In this document: positions 11,425 to 23,095 of the stretch, piece by piece
Numbering within the stretch: the first letter of the stretch is position 1
Layout of the letters: each line of letters opens with the position of its first letter
Source: Macrostomum hystrix
Lineage: Eukaryota; Platyhelminthes; Macrostomidae
Assembly: GCA_950097015.1 (NCBI GenBank)
Contig: CATNEN010000003.1
Location: forward strand, 7,920,501-7,984,500
Reading direction: 5' to 3'
DNA length: 64,000 bases
Translations under genes and position numbers: made by a program
The notes under the pieces: generated by a model
What the model was told of the DNA's origin: nothing
The model's database searches: none
Seen by the model: only the letters and a program-made list of their open reading frames with translations

Positions 11425-12270
11425 TGAAAAAAAGAAAGACAGAAGCGATTACAGACAGAAAAATGGATTACAGACTGACAGAATGAATTACAGACTGACA
11501 GAATGAATTACAGACTGACAGAACGGATTACAGACTGACAGAAAGGATTAAGGACTGACAGAACGGATTACAGACTGACAGAACGGATTAAAGACTGACA
11601 GAACGGATTACAGACTGACAGAACGGATTACAGACTGACAGAACGGATTACAGACTGACAGAATGGATTACAGACTGACAGAACGGATTACAGACCGACA
11701 GAACGGATTACAGACTGACAGAACGGATTACAGACTGACAGAATGAATTACAGACAGACAGAGGGGATTACGGACTGACAGAACGGATTACAGACTGAGA
11801 CTGACAGAATGGATTACAGACTGACAGAACGGATTACAGACTGACAGAACGGATTACAGACTGACAGAACGGATTACAGACCGACAGAACGGATTACAGA
11901 CTGACAGAACGGATTACAGACCGACAGAACGGATTACAGACTGACAGAACGGATTACAGACCGACAGAACGGATTACAGACTGACAGAATGGATTACAGA
12001 CTGACAGAACGGATTACAGACCGACAGAACGGATTACAGACTGACAGAACGGATTACAGACCGACAGAACGGATTACAGACTGACAGAATGAATTACAGA
12101 CTGACAGAGGGGATTACGGACTGAAAGAATGGATTACAGACTGACAGAACGGATTACAGACTGACAGAATGAATTACAGACAGACAGAGGGGATTACAGA
12201 CTGACAGAACAAATTACAGACTCGCAGAACAAATTACAGACAGACAGAGGGGATTACAGACAGGCGATAA
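11425..12270. repeat. 20-bp minisatellite
   Basis: About 40 copies of ACGGATTACAGACTGACAGA with variants (AATGAATTAC, GAGGGGATTAC, GACCGACAGA) arranged in recurrent blocks. It ends about 30 bp from the Beclin stop codon, so the Beclin 3' UTR either stops very early or enters this array. Confidence 0.95.
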
Positions 12271-12303
12271 GCAAGATTCAGATAATTCAGATTTAGACAG
12301 CGG

Positions 12304-15300
12304 TCACCCCAACGCCTGCAGTTTCTTAGACTGCACAGCGACCAGTTCCGGCTCCGTAGACATCCAGGCCTGCAGCATCTTGATGTCAAGCAGCAGAAGC
12401 CGAAGGGCCATTGTCCAACGCTCGTCCTTGTTGCCAGCCCTGACGATGGCATATTTCTGGCCGGCGTCTTCTATCTCCCTGGGCGGATGCAGAGGGTAAG
12501 GAGCCAATCGGTCTTTGCCGTAGCGATCCCTGATGTAGATTAACAGCTCGGCCACGTAGCTTAGATAGGCAGACATGCCGGAGTCGAATGCCGAGTCTGA
12601 GAATAGCCGGCCGTGACTTGAGTACAGTGGTAGGCATCTGCGGCAGATTTGGCGATTTTCAGATCGGAGAAATTCAGATGAGTTGATTTGGGCTGGTCAT
12701 TTTTCCTCTCTTCTTCTCCCCAAGCCCCTTTTTGTCCATGTTCCCTCTCTTCTTCTCCCCCTTCCCTCCCCTCTTCTCACTATTCTCCCCTCTTCTTTCG
12801 ATTCTCCCGTCTTCACTCTATTCTCCCATCTTCTTTCGATTCTTCCCTCTTCTTTCGATTCTCCCGTCTTCTCTCTATTCTCCCATCTTCTTTCGATTCT
12901 CCCCTCTTCTTTCGATTCTCCCGTCTTCTCTCTATTCTCTTATCTTCTTTCGATTCTCCCATCTTCTTTCGATTCTCCCGTCTTCTCTCTATTCTCCCAT
13001 CTTCTTTCTATTCTCCCATCTTCTTTCGATTCTCCCATCTTCTTTCGATTCTCCCGTCTTCTCTCTATTCTCTTATCTTCTTTCGATTCTCCCATCTTCT
13101 TTCGATTCTCCCGTCTTCTCTCTATTCTCCCATCTTCTTTCGATTCTCCCCTCTTCTTTCGATTCTCCCGTCTTCTCTCTATTCTCCCATCTTCTTTCGA
13201 TTCTCCCATCTTCTTTCGATTCTCCCCTCTTCTTTTTCGATTCTCCCCTCTTCTTTCGATTCTCCCCTCTTCTTTCGATTCTCCCCTCTTCTTTCGATTC
13301 TCCCGTCTACTCTCTATTCTCCCCTCTTCTTTCGATTCTCCCCTCTTCTTTTTCGATTCTCCCCTCTTCTTTCGATTCTCCCCTCTTCTTTTTCGATTCT
13401 CCCCTCTTCTTTCGATTCTCCTGTCTTCTCTTCTATTTATTCCTAAAAATCATGAACCCCATCTTCTCTCCTAGGCAGCATCAATATCCGGCAGTTGAAT
13501 CAGACTCACCTGCCATTGGCCAGCACTCTAATCTCTGATTGGCTAGCGCAGGGCACAACAGCGTACACAGTGGAAGCGAATGCTAGCCTGTTTGACACGG
13601 CTTGGAGCAGCAGGGCGCACTGGCCCCAGCCCGCGTTCAATTCGGCCCAGTCGATCTGACCGCCGGCGGGGCGTCCCATGCGAAATCCTCCAATGCTGGC
13701 CAACTGGGAATCGTACCAGATGTAGAAGGCGGCGCTGAGAACGCTGGTGTTCTGCAGGCGATTCAGTTCGGACTCAGCGTATGCCTGGGGACGGGAAGAT
13801 AGGCGATTTTTTGTAGATCGAGATTCTTGAATAGGGATTTCTAGCTAGGGATTTCTAGCTTCAGATAAGGGGAAAAATAGGGATTTCTAGATAAGGGAAA
13901 AAATAGGGATTTCTAGATAATGATAAAAAATAGGGATTTCTAGATAAGGATAAAAAATAGGGATTTCTAGATAAGGGAAAAAATAGGGCTTTCTAGATAA
14001 GGATAAAAAATAGGGATTTCTAGATAAGGGAAAAAATAGGGCTTTCTAGATAAGGATAAAAAATAGGGATTTCTAGATAAGGATAAAAATTGGGATTTTT
14101 AGATTATGATTCTTTAAATTGGGATTTGTAGATTATGCTTCTTAAATTAGGATTTTTTGTTTAGGATTCTTGAATTGGGATTTGTAGATTAGGATTATTG
14201 TATTGGGATTTGTAGATCATGATTCTTGAATTGGGATTTTTAGATTAGGATTCTTGTATTGGGATTTGTAGATTAGGATTCTTGTATTGGGATTTGTAGA
14301 TTAGGATTCTTGTATTGGGATTTGTAGATTAGGATTCTTGTATTGGGATTTGTAGATTAGGATTCTTGTATTGGGATTTGTAGATTTGGATTCTTGTATT
14401 GGGATTTGTAGATTATGATTCTTGAATTGGGATTTGTAGATTAGGATTATTGTATTGGGATTTGTAGATTAGGATTCTTGTATTTGGATTTGTAGATAAA
14501 GGATTCTTGTATTTGGATTTGAAGGTAATGGTTCTTGAATTGGGATTCTAGATTGTGATTTTAAAATTGGGATTTCTAGATTGGGATTCACGATTTAGGA
14601 TTTGGAGAGTTGGATCAAACCTGTTGATTTTTAGTTGCCGACAATTCTTCGTCCAACAGAAACAGCTGCCTTTTGAGCTCAGAATAGGCCTGCTGCAGCT
14701 GGGCATGCTCAGCCGTTAGGGTGGCCTTTTTGGCCTCTTCGCTGTCCGCGTCGGCCCTGACTTGAGCCAGTTCGACTCCCGCAGACTCCAGTTCAGAGCG
14801 CAGCTGAACTTCTTCGGCCTCCAATTCGGCCAGGGTGGCTTCATCATCGTCCAGATTGTCAGCGTCTTCCTCATCGTCGACATCGTCAAAAGTTTGTCGA
14901 TCTTGGACATTGTCGGACGTTGATTTTCGACGCTCCGATCGACGAATTTGTTGCAGGTGAGTCAGGTAGCGGCGCATACAGCTCAGCTCCTCCTCTAGCT
15001 GCCGAACTCTGTCTGACTGCTCAAATTTGAGTTGGTTGGTCGTTTAATTATCTACAGTAAGAGTGCACACTGCCAGACGATGAGAAAGTCAGGTCTGATG
15101 AACACACCTGTGTGAGCGTGTGCCCATGACCTTCGGGTTATCTCATCCTTAAATCCCAAATGATCCCATCTGACTCCCTTGTTATCCCATCTGACTCCCT
15201 AGTTATCCCATCTGACTCCCTAGTTATCCCATCTGACTCCCTAGTTATCCCATCTGACTCCCTAGTTATCCCATCTGACCCCTAGTTATCCCATCTGACT

Positions 15301-16103
15301 CCCTAGTTATCCCATCTGACTCCCTAGTTATCCCATCTGACTCCCACTAGTTATCCCATCTGACTCCCTAGTTATCCCATCTGACTCCCTAGTTATCCCA
15401 TCTGACTCCCTAGTTATCCCATCTGACTCCCTAGCTATCCCATCTGACTCCCTTGTTATCCCATCTGACTCCCTTGTTATCCCATCTGACTCCCTAGTTA
15501 ACCCATCTGACTCCCTTGTTATCCCATCTGACTCCCTTGTTATCCCATCTGACTCCCTTGTTTATCCCATCTCTGGCTCCCTAAATATCCGATCTGACTC
15601 CCCATTTATCCCATCTCTGACTCTCTATTTATCCCATAACTGACTCCCCATTAATCCCATCTCTGACTCCCCATTAATCCCATCTCTGACTCCCCATTTA
15701 TCCCATCTCTGACTCCCCATTTATCCCATCTCTGACTCCCCATTTATCCCATCTCTGACTCTCTATTTATCCCATAACTGACTCCCCATTAATCCCATCT
15801 CTGACTCCCCATTAATCCCATCTCTGACTCCCCATTTATCCCATCTCTGACTCTCTATTTATCCCATAACTGACTCCCCATTAATCCCATCTCTGACACA
15901 CACCTGAAGCTCAGTGAGCAGGTCGGCACAGTCGGAGCACAGCGGGTGGTCGGCAGCGCAGTTTGAGTTGAGAAACTCGAAAAGTCGCTCAAATACAGCC
16001 AGCCTACTGCTCAGGTTCTGGCTGATGCTAGGGGCGCTATCCAACAGCAAGAAGTCGTTGCTGCCTTCGGACTCGCAGCTGGCAGACATTGTTGTACACT
16101 GTG

Positions 16104-16140
<37 letters not shown>

Positions 16141-16948
16141 TTGCTGTTGCTGTTGATTATCGTCAATTGATGACTCGACCTACGAAAAATGACAATGTTG
16201 AGTACTTTCAAATGGTACTTTAAATGAGATTAAAAGGAATTGCATCTCACCCATGATACTAAATACACAATCTCATCCATGAGATACTAGATAAAGAATC
16301 TCACACATGAGAAACTAGATAAAGAATCTCACCCATGAGATACTAGATACAGAATCTCACCCATGAGATACTAGATACAGAATCTCACCCATAAAATACT
16401 AGATACAGAATCTCACCCATGAGATACTAGATAAAGAATCTCACCCATAAAATACTAGATAAAGAATCTCAACCATGAGATACTAGATACAGAATCTCAC
16501 CCATGAGATACTAGATACAGAATCTCAGCCATGAGATACTAGATAAAGAATCTCACCCATAAAATACTAGATAAAGAATCTCAACTCATGAGATACTAGA
16601 TACAGAATCTCACCCATGAGATACTATAATATAGATACAGATGATCACTGATATATGAGATTCCGCTTTATAATTTTAGAATTAACCGTTTTTTAGTCGG
16701 CTGTTTCTTATAGTGTTACTTTTAGTAGGGATAAAAGCAAACTACAAATAAAACTATAGATAATGCTATAGATATCTCACCATGGAAGCCTGTACACGAC
16801 GAAATGTGTCGATAGTGGCCTGAACAGTGTCCCGATCAAGTCCGCGCAAGCTGCCGTCCAAATTTAATCTGACGCAGCATCTCTGACAGCGAAATGATGA
16901 CTGTAACAGAGCCTTAGCAGCTGCGGTGGAGTCTTTGCTAGATTCCAT
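12304..16948 (-). CDS. BECN1: Beclin 1 (autophagy, PI3K-III complex), complete
   Basis: Five exons, all with GT..AG junctions and matching phases: 16948-16781, 16179-15904, 15016-14621, 13784-13510 and 12637-12304, giving 482 aa (human about 450). Beclin scaffolds the VPS34 lipid-kinase complex that starts autophagosome formation. Visible: first CxxC (C21, C24 in FRCQRC); a 17-Q run at 65-81 not typical of the family; acidic DFLLLDSA; BH3-like LSSRLAVFERLFEFL at 112-126; second CxxC (HPLCSDC, C137 and C140); a coiled coil from about 149 with SELKRQLFLLDEELSATKNQ; and the evolutionarily conserved domain from about 290 (AAFYIWYDSQ, GWGQCALLLQAVSN) to the end. An acceptor lies 16 bases before the ATG. 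Every intron is 600-890 bp and filled by a different tandem array. The exon 3 acceptor could lie 3 bases further upstream. Confidence 0.96.
12775..13428. repeat. 19-bp minisatellite, Beclin intron 4
   Basis: About 34 copies of a 19-bp pyrimidine-rich unit (CTCCCCTCTTCTTTCGATT) with CATCTTC and CGTCTTCTCTCTATT variants in alternating pairs. The period is not divisible by 3, so all three plus frames are open; none is a gene. Confidence 0.95.
13838..14600. repeat. 27- and 28-bp minisatellites, Beclin intron 3
   Basis: Two adjoining related arrays. About 9 copies share GGGATTTCTAGATAAGG (13838-14095). About 17 copies of a 28-bp unit share GGGATTTGTAGATTAGGATT (14096-14600). The shared GGGATTT.TAGAT start suggests one evolved from the other. 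Confidence 0.92.
15055..15130 (+). mobile_element. SINE family A fragment, Beclin intron 2
   Basis: About 75 bp matching the family A body (CACTGCCAGACGATGAGAAA, then AACACACCTGTGTGAGCGTG). It lies between exon 3 and the intron 2 array; no head or tail is visible. Confidence 0.5.
15160..15897. repeat. 21- and 22-bp minisatellites, Beclin intron 2
   Basis: First about 19 copies of a 21-bp unit (TATCCCATCTGACTCCCTAG), then about 15 copies of a 22-bp unit (TATCCCATCTCTGACTCCCC) that resembles the array at 2952-3478. The second part contains a duplicated block. Confidence 0.95.
16250..16640. repeat. 28-bp minisatellite, Beclin intron 1
   Basis: About 14 copies of a 28-bp unit (AGATACTAGATAAAGAATCT plus CACCCATG). 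On the transcribed minus strand each unit carries CATGGGTGAGATTC, close to the true exon 1 donor context CCATGGTGAGATATC. Confidence 0.94.
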
Positions 16949-17037
16949 TGACAGTATCTTGTGTCTGAAAATTTGATATTGTGTCGTAAAATTTTACTTC
17001 TGAAAATGCTTTACTTACGTTTGCCGAGGGTGTGTAT

Positions 17038-18540
17038 CTATGTACCAAGCTGTGACTGTTCCCGTGTACCAATCTGTGACTGTTCCTGTGTACCAATCTG
17101 TGACTGTTCCTGTGTACAATCTGTGACTGTTCCTGTGTACCAATCTGTGACTGTTCCTGTGTACCAATCTGTGACTGTTCCTGTGTACCAATCTGTGACT
17201 GCTCCTGTGTACCAATCTGTGACTGTTCCTGTGTACCAATCTGTGAATGTTCCTGTTTACCAATCTGTGACTGTTCCTGTGTACCAACCTGTGAATGTTC
17301 CTGTGTACCAATCTGTGACTGTTCCTGTGTACCAATCTGTGACTGTTCCTGTGTACCAATCTGTGACTGTTCCTGTGTACCAATCTGTGACTGTTCCTGT
17401 GTACCAATCTGTGACTGTTCCTGTGTACCAATCTGTGACTGTTCCTGTGTACCAATCTGTGACTGTTCCTGTGTACCAATCTGTGACTGTTCCTGTGTAC
17501 CAATCTGTGACTGTTCCTGTGTACCAATCTGTGACTGCTCCTGTGTACCAATCTGTGACTGTTCCTGTGTACCAATCTGTGAATGTTCCTGTTTACCAAT
17601 CTGTGACTGTTCCTGTGTACCAACCTGTGAATGTTCCTGTGTACCAATCTGTGACTGTTCCTGTGTACCAATCTGTGACTGTTCCTGTGTACCAATCTGT
17701 GACTGTTCCTGTGTACCAATCTGTGACTGTTCCTGTGTACCAATCTGTGACTGCTCCTGTGTACCAATCTGTGACTGTTCCTGTGTACCAATCTGTGAAT
17801 GTTCCTGTTTACCAATCTGTGACTGTTCCTGTGTACCAACCTGTGAATGTTCCTGTGTACCAATCTGTGACTGTTCCTGTGTACCAACCTGTGACTGCTC
17901 CTGTGTACCAATCTGTGACTGTTCCTGTGTACCAATCTGTGACTGTTCCTGTGTACCAATCTGTGACTGTTCCTGTGTACCAATCTGTGACTGTTCCTGT
18001 GTACCAATCTGTGACTGTTCCTGTGTACCAATCTGTGACTGTTCCTGTGTACCAATCTGTGACTGTTCCTGTGTACCAATCTGTGACTGTTCCTGTGTAC
18101 CAATCTGTGACTGCTCCTGTGTACCAATCTGTGACTGTTCCTGTGTACCAATCTGTGACTGTTCCTGTGTACCAATCTGTGACTGTTCCTGTGTACCAAT
18201 CTGTGACTGCTCCTGTGTACCAATCTGTGACTGTTCCTGTGTACCAATCTGTGACTGTTCCTATGTACCAATCTGTGACTGTTCCTGTGTACCAATCTGT
18301 GACTGTTCCTGTGTACCAATCTGTGACTGTTCCTGTGTACCAATCTGTGACTGTTCCTGTGTACCAATCTGTGACTGTTCCTGTGTACCAATCTGTGACT
18401 GTTCCTGTGTACCAATCTGTGACTGTTCCTGTGTACCAATCTGTGACTGTTCCTGTGTACCAATCTGTGACTGTTCCTGTGTACCAATCTGTGGCTGTTC
18501 CTGTGTACCAATCTGTGACTGTTCCTGTGTACCAATCTGC
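17038..18540. repeat. 24-bp satellite with block structure
   Basis: About 62 copies of a 24-bp unit (core AATCTGTGACTGTTCCTGTG), the longest single array in the window. A block marked by GAATGTTCCTGTTTACC followed by CAACCTGTGAATG recurs near 17246, 17580 and 17800, showing duplication of multi-unit segments. The frames of 531 aa (plus) and 506 aa (minus) are repeat translations. It lies just upstream of the Beclin start (minus gene), separated by about 70 bp. Confidence 0.95.
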
Positions 18541-19034
18541 GTCAAAACCTAGGTAGGTACTAAATTGTGACAAAAATGATTTTCAAAAGCACAATAGAAA
18601 AAAATGCAACTAATGACTTGACGCGCAATTCATTTATTAACTGTTTTTTAAAGTACAGATAATTTAATAATACAGAAAAGCAATGCAACCAGCAGAAGAA
18701 ACTTCTCAGTAAATTAATGTGACAAGGTACATGTATAGTGAATAATGTACAACAATTATGTAACTTCAATTGTAGTGAAAATGCGAAACTTATAGCTAAT
18801 ATAATGTATAAACAATGTCCAATTTTTATTTACAATTTTAATACCATCCGTTTGAAATATTTATTGGGTCGAATTAGGACGACAAATAAACGAATAAGAA
18901 GAGAATATGATTTAAACTATCTGCTACTTGCTGACTTAAAAAAGCATGTAAACATTCGATTATCAGATAATATAGTAACACAACACAACACAACATTTAG
19001 TGTAAATAAATAAGATTTTGTTTAAACATGGCAT
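18541..19034. other. AT-rich spacer without recognised gene
   Basis: A 91-aa plus frame (18738-19013) has AT-biased composition, no domain and no upstream context. I regard it as incidental. Confidence 0.4.
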
Positions 19035-19049
19035 TGATGTTTTTATTGA

Positions 19050-19236
19050 CAGGTAGCTTGTAGCCTACTCTAAGAGGTCAGGAGTTCGATTTTCAGCTCA
19101 AGGAAAAATAATTTGTGCCCTTAAACACCAGCTGTTATAGGAATTAAAGTGCCTGTGGCACACTCCAGTCCGCGAACTGAACAGTTGTACAAGCGCCATG
19201 CAATAGCTGCGGCTGTGCCACTAGCTGTACAATCTG
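19050..19236 (+). mobile_element. SINE family B copy
   Basis: Head with a B-box-like CAGGAGTTCGATTTTCAGC, then a body with GAACTGAACAGT and GCAATAGCTGCGGCTGTGCC, the latter also found in the fuller copy at 62405-62700. The 3' end merges into the 32-bp array. Confidence 0.6.
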
Positions 19237-19605
19237 ATCTAAAGACTTTAGGGTTTCTATAGGCTTTGATCTATAGACTTTAGGGTTTCTATAGGCTTTG
19301 ATCTATAGACTTTAGGGTTTCTATAGGCTTTGATCTATAGACTTTAGGGTTTCTATAGGCTTTGATCTATAGACTTTAGGGTTTTCTATAGGCTTTGATC
19401 TATAGACTTTATGGTTTCTATAGGCTTTGATCTATAGACTTTAGGGTTTCTATAGGCTTTGATCTATAGACTTCATGGCTTCTATAGGCTTTGATCTATA
19501 GACTTTATGGCTTCTATAGGCTTTGATCTATGGACTTTAGGAGTATCGATTGGCTTTGATCTAGAGACTTCTGGAGTGTCTAAAGGCTTTGATCTATAGA
19601 TCTAG
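19237..19605. repeat. 32-bp minisatellite
   Basis: About 11 copies of a 32-bp unit (core TCTATAGACTTTAGGGTTTC) that decay towards the right. It starts exactly where the SINE B copy ends, as if seeded at the SINE tail. Confidence 0.93.
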
Positions 19606-19809
19606 AGATCTAGGCTTGGACATTGCTACCACGCATTTGAATTAAGATTTTAGACTAGAAATCAATAAACAATTTCTCTTATCATTCAATAACTGAATGA
19701 AAAACTCAAAAAAACTTACAAGAAATTCGCCAGAAAATGTTGACTAGACTACACCACAAAACAATATGTTTAGGAATATTAAATTATTAAATGATTCAGT
19801 AATGGCGAA

Positions 19810-22609
19810 TCAATCCATAGATCTCATAGCTGAGGCAGCAGTTTCAGCAGCAGTGCCAGATGCAGCAGCCATTTCGCTAGAACTATTCATCAAACTAGTG
19901 GAATTAGCTGACAGAGCCCAATCAGGGCAGCCAATCGGAGGCGGCCTGCTACTCGGCGGCGCCAAATGCCGTCGCCTCCTAGCCAATAGCTGAGCAGCTA
20001 GGCGTCTGCGCTCCTCCGGCTCGGCGAAATTGTCCGCGTACATGGCGTCCAGTTGTTCCTTGAGTCCGCGCAGCTCAGCCGACTCCCAGGCTAATGGTCG
20101 AGGCAGTTGAAAATCTTCGTCAGCTCCAACGGCGGAAGAGGATCCGTCCTCGTCGGCAGCGGACTCATCTGAGCTGGTGAAATCGACGGTTAGGGCGGCT
20201 GCGTAACGGCTGGCAGTGACCGAGTCCAGGGTTGGGCGCATCAACTCGAAGCCGCGAATACGACGGTGAAGCTTCTGGGGGAGAACATTGTTTATTAGAT
20301 CTATCAATTTATGAATCTTAGATCTATCCATTTATGAATCTTAGATCTATCCATGCATGAATCTTAGATCTATCCATTTATAAATCTTAGATCTATCAAT
20401 TTATGAATCTTAGATCTATCCATTCATGAATCTTAGATCTATCCATTTATGAATCTTAGATCTATCAATTTATAAATCTTAGATCTATCAATTTATGAAT
20501 CTTAGATCTATCCATTTATGAATCTTAGATCTATCCATTTATGAATCTTAGATCTATCAATTTATAAATCTTAGATCTATCAATTTATGAATCTTAGATC
20601 TATCCATTTATGAATCTTAGATCTATCCATTTATGAATCTTAGATCTATCAATTTATAAATCTTAGATCTATCCATTTATAAATCTTAGATCTATCCATT
20701 TATGAATCTTAGATCTATCAATTTATAAATCTTAGATCTATCCATTTATGAATCCTAGATCTATCCATTTATGAATCTTAGATCTATCAATTTATAAATC
20801 TTAGATCTATCCATTTATGAATCTTAGATCTATCAATTTATAAATCTTAGATCTATCCATTTATGAATCTTAGACCTATCAATCTATCAACTTCTTATCC
20901 ATCAATCTAAGAATATTGGACATTAAAATCATATCTAAAAAGCTGATTAAAGAGTTGATTTAGGATCAGAAAATGCAAATTTTACGTTTTCCTACTATCA
21001 GTAGTATCTTACAGGCGGTTGAGCAGTATTTGAGCTACTACCAGTTGAGGCTCGTTGAATCAGATTAGCGAATTGAATTTCTCGATTAGTCCTTTTCATG
21101 TTTGGCTTCAGATAGCAGCTGTACCAAACTCGCATGTACTGCTGGGCGGCTCCTGACAATGGTAGGATTCAGATTAGGACCTTAACGTTCACAGGACACT
21201 CACCACATTCGTCACAAGATGTTCACCTCGTTATTTACAGTTAATTACTTCGTTATTCACAGATTTTTTACCTCACTATTCACAGGTTATTCACCTCGTT
21301 ATTCACAGGTTAATAACTTCGTTATTCACAGATTTTTTACCTCGTAATTCACATGTTATTCACTGTTTACAAATTCGTTGTTCATAGGTTATTCACCTCG
21401 TTATTCACAGGTTAATTACTTCGTTATTCACAGATTTTTTACCTCGTAATTCACATGTTATTCACCTCGTTATTCACAGGTTATTCACCTCGTTATTCAC
21501 ATGTTATTCACCTCGTTGTTCACAGGTTGTTCACCTCGTTATTCACAGGTTTTTCACCTCACTATTCATAGGTTTTTCACCTCACTATTCACAGGTTATT
21601 TAACTCGTTATTCACAGGTTTTTCACCTCACTATTCATAGGTTTTTCACCTCACTATTCACAGGTCATTCACCTTGTTATTCACAGGTTTTCACCTCACT
21701 ATTCACAGGTTTTTCACCTCACTATTCACAGTTTTTTTTTATTTTTTAACCATATATACATAAGTCACCAATGCAATTATATCTATCGAAATAGTATCCA
21801 TAACAACGGAAATTAAAAGCAGGACTTACTGTTCCAATCGTCTGGGTGACACGGCAAATGTCCAACAAGCTGCCTGGCCCTATCAATCACCCGATCGGCT
21901 GCACCTAAATTCACTCGGGCACTGAATGGCAAAGTGTAATCGAACAAATCGTTACCAAGTTCGTCTTTTAAAGTGCGAAAAGCGCGTCGTAGAAGTGCCT
22001 GAAAAAATATGAATTGTAAAACTTCACGTTGACAAATTTCAATCGGCTTGATGTGACAACATTTTCTCAAAGACAACCAACCTTGCATTCGGTTGACAAG
22101 TCGCCAGAACTTCCTGATCCATGATCTGACAGACATCCGCTTGAAGAGCCACGCTGATGCTGCTGCTGCTGCTGCTGATGCTGTTGCTGCGAGTGGAAGG
22201 CAGCAGAAGACGATTTTGAAGCAATTCTTTCAACTTGATGCTGCTGCTGATGATGCTGATGCTGTTGTCCTAAATTTGACGATTCCATTTTTATGCCCAT
22301 AATGGCGCCGCTGTCAAGCCCGCCACCACTGATAGAAGAATCATCGCATGATGATTTGCTAGCATTGCCAAGGTGTTGCTGCTGCTGCTGCTGTTGCTGA
22401 GAAACAGCGTCAGTTAAACCAACAACTCGCGGGTCAAGCACTTCAATTAACTGATTACTAAGCTGGGAGACAACGCGAAATGCTAATAGTAGATCTCTGA
22501 CACTCATTGACTCAATTAGCATTGAAGCATTGCTAATGGTGGATTCAAATACAGTAAATGGAGAGAACTGGCTTGCCTGCGCCGAGTTGTATGACACTGA
22601 GCAGCTCAT
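19810..22609 (-). CDS. Four-exon gene of unknown function, Q-rich
   Basis: Exons 22609-22082, 21998-21830, 21152-21013 and 20274-19810 join in phase with GT..AG junctions to give 433 aa. An acceptor (TTTTGCAG) lies 20 bases before the ATG. Order: a leucine-rich helix near the start (SVRDLLLAFRVVSQLSNQL), glutamine- and histidine-rich low complexity in exon 1, a helical block in exon 2 (LLRRAFRTLKDELGNDLF, then LGAADRVIDRARQLVGHL), an aromatic block in exon 3 (YMRVWYSCYLKPNMKR), then RPTLDSVTASRY, an acidic serine stretch (SSDESAADEDG), a basic helix (ERRRLAAQLLARRRRH) and an Ala/Ser tail. The composition suggests a nuclear adaptor or regulator, but no named domain is recognised; a bHLH reading was considered and not supported. 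Confidence 0.75.
20285..20890. repeat. 23-bp minisatellite, intron 3 of the unknown gene
   Basis: About 26 copies of a 23-bp unit (core TCTATCCATTTATGAATCTT) with two-site variation (CCATT/CAATT and ATGAA/ATAAA) in a partly regular order. It begins within about 15 bp of exon 4. Confidence 0.95.
21200..21735. repeat. 23-bp minisatellite, intron 2 of the unknown gene
   Basis: About 23 copies of a degenerate 23-bp unit (core TTATTCACAGGTTATTCACC). It is unrelated in sequence to the array in the next intron. Confidence 0.93.
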
Positions 22610-22904
22610 GGTTTATGATTGATTTATGGCTGCAAAATAAAAAAATCAATTTCAAAATTTTTTAGGTTTTTGTGAAAAAATGAAAATAGTACAGCTTACT
22701 TGCTTATCTTCAAAGTTGAATAATTTTTTAGATAGAATAGTTAAAATCTCATAAAATGGTCATAATGAGAATCATATAAGAAATGAAACTAATAGTAAAG
22801 CATTAGCATACAACTATTATAACTATAGTTATTTATAGTAACTATAGATTCCTAGATACCTATACTTTGATATTTAGGAGGCTTGGCTACAGGATTTTAA
22901 AGCA

Positions 22905-23095
22905 GGAATGTGCCATGCCGATAAGCAAGAAATTATTCCCACGGAATATGTTGATGATAGGACAGCTATCTCGTCAGTGTGCCGTGCATATAAGCAGGAA
23001 ATTATTCCCACAGAATATGTTGAAGATAGGACAGCTATCTCATCAGTGTGCCGTGTGGATAAGCAGGAAATTATTCCCACAGTACCATAGGAATA
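22905..23095. repeat. Three tandem copies of a ~66-bp unit
   Basis: Units share GATAAGCA[A/G]GAAATTATTCC and GGACAGCTATCTCGTCAGTG. The short frames on both strands here are repeat translations. Confidence 0.85.

Noticed and set aside
12683-13538. Three overlapping plus frames of 250-268 aa
   Set aside because: They lie in Beclin intron 4 and come from a stop-free 19-bp repeat read in all three frames.
16961-18556. 531-aa plus and 506-aa minus open frames
   Set aside because: The 24-bp unit is divisible by 3 and lacks stops in several frames, so long frames are automatic; no splice or promoter context.
21813-22609. bHLH (Myc/Mad-type) factor reading of the unknown gene
   Set aside because: The RRAFRTLKDEL and LGAADRVIDRARQL segments resemble helix-loop-helix spacing only loosely; the basic-region signature residues are absent.
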